Positions 28,236-29,000 of a DNA stretch of 29,000 nt are shown here, one piece after another (the first letter of the stretch is position 1; each line of letters begins with the position of its first letter). Source of the DNA: Neocallimastix lanati (nom. inval.). Lineage: Eukaryota > Neocallimastigomycota > Neocallimastigomycetes > Neocallimastigales > Neocallimastigaceae. The stretch spans positions 181,001-210,000 of the forward strand of contig JACVTC010000165.1 in the NCBI GenBank assembly GCA_016946835.1. Direction: 5' to 3'. A program made the translations under genes and the position numbers. The notes under the pieces were generated by a model that was not told where the DNA came from, did no database searches, and saw only the letters and a program-made list of their open reading frames with translations.

Positions 28236-29000
28236 AATTATTATAACAGTTTATATATATATATTATTGTATTATATAGTAATTTATTGTATTTTATTTT
28301 TATGTGAAAAAAAAAAATTATATTTTAATAATTTTATTTAAATCAAGAAAAAATTTTTAATAAAAAAAAAAAATATAATAAATATAAAAATTTAATTTTT
28401 TTTTTTTTTTATTTTTAAGGGTTTATTGTATTGTATTAATGAATAAAAAAAAATTATAATTATAATAATAATAACATATATATTTTATTTTGACGAAATA
28501 TTTTATTATATGTATGTTATAATTATTTGAAATGATAAGTTAATAAGATATTTATAAAGTATTGAATAGTTATTATTTTAAATTTGAAAAAGATATTATT
28601 TTTCAAAAACATTTTAACATATAAATAATTTTAATATTTATTTTTATCATATCATTAAAATTTGGAATTTCAATAAAATGTTGAAAAAAAAAATATTTTT
28701 TTAATTTGAATAATATGGATAAAAGGATATAAGAAGGAGTGATAGTAATAGTCGAATTATTATATAAATATTATATAAAAATTATATTATATATTAAAAC
28801 ATATAAAAAAACAATAAAAATATATATATATATAAATATATAAAGAGTATAAAATACAATATATAAATAAAAAATAATAATAATTAGTTATCAGTTAATA
28901 TCTTTTCTTTTCTTGATTATTAATTTAAAAAAAAAAATAAAAATAAAAATAAAAATAAAAAAATACAATAAAAAAAAAAAAAAGAAATGTAAATAATTCT
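28235..29000. other. AT-rich terminal stretch, no gene seen
   Basis: Almost pure A/T with homopolymers and AAAAT/ATA runs. I looked on the minus strand for the missing first exon of the RhoGEF gene and saw no convincing coding segment. Confidence 0.5.

Noticed and set aside
28135-28341. 68-codon plus-strand frame with a poly-Ile run
   Set aside because: It is the (ATT)27 microsatellite read in the isoleucine frame.

Overview
This is a very AT-rich eukaryotic window: long A and T homopolymers, AAT/ATT runs, asparagine- and glutamine-rich proteins, short GT..AG introns, and degraded Ty1/copia and Ty3/gypsy retrotransposons. That combination, with a RasGAP N-terminus of the neurofibromin/Ira type, fits an anaerobic gut fungus (Neocallimastigomycota) best. 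An AT-rich amoebozoan such as a dictyostelid is the main alternative. The organism call is inference; nothing in the window names a species.

Layout. (1) 1-1640, minus strand: the first three exons of a neurofibromin/Ira-like RasGAP that runs off the left edge. (2) 1641-3600: AT-rich spacer. (3) 3600-11920: a retrotransposon graveyard. It holds a plus-strand Ty3 gag remnant, a minus-strand Ty3 pol remnant (protease, RT, an unassigned segment, integrase) interrupted by two solo LTRs of one family with their own target-site duplications, a plus-strand Ty1/copia integrase remnant, a minus-strand Ty3 gag-pol deletion fusion and a second, unrelated Ty3-type integrase remnant. (4) 12150-14410: a tRNA-like fragment, an 892-bp terminal-inverted-repeat element with an internal 60-bp hairpin, a less AT-rich unassigned stretch and a 57/67-bp minisatellite. 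(5) 16146-24035, plus strand: one intronless 2629-residue reading frame with a Q-rich N-terminus, WD40 head, very long coiled coil, ten 62-residue repeats each carrying a GGWD-type motif, and a tryptophan-motif tail. (6) 25348-28151, minus strand, convergent with it: a RhoGEF (DH-PH) fused to a TLDc domain, two exons visible, 5' end not found.

The three host genes are not an operon. Two are small-GTPase regulators (Ras off, Rho on) and the third looks like a large scaffold. The most novel items are the DH-PH-TLDc fusion, the WD40/coiled-coil/tryptophan-repeat giant, and the solo LTRs whose insertion sites can be read to the base because they split recognisable retrotransposon protein motifs.
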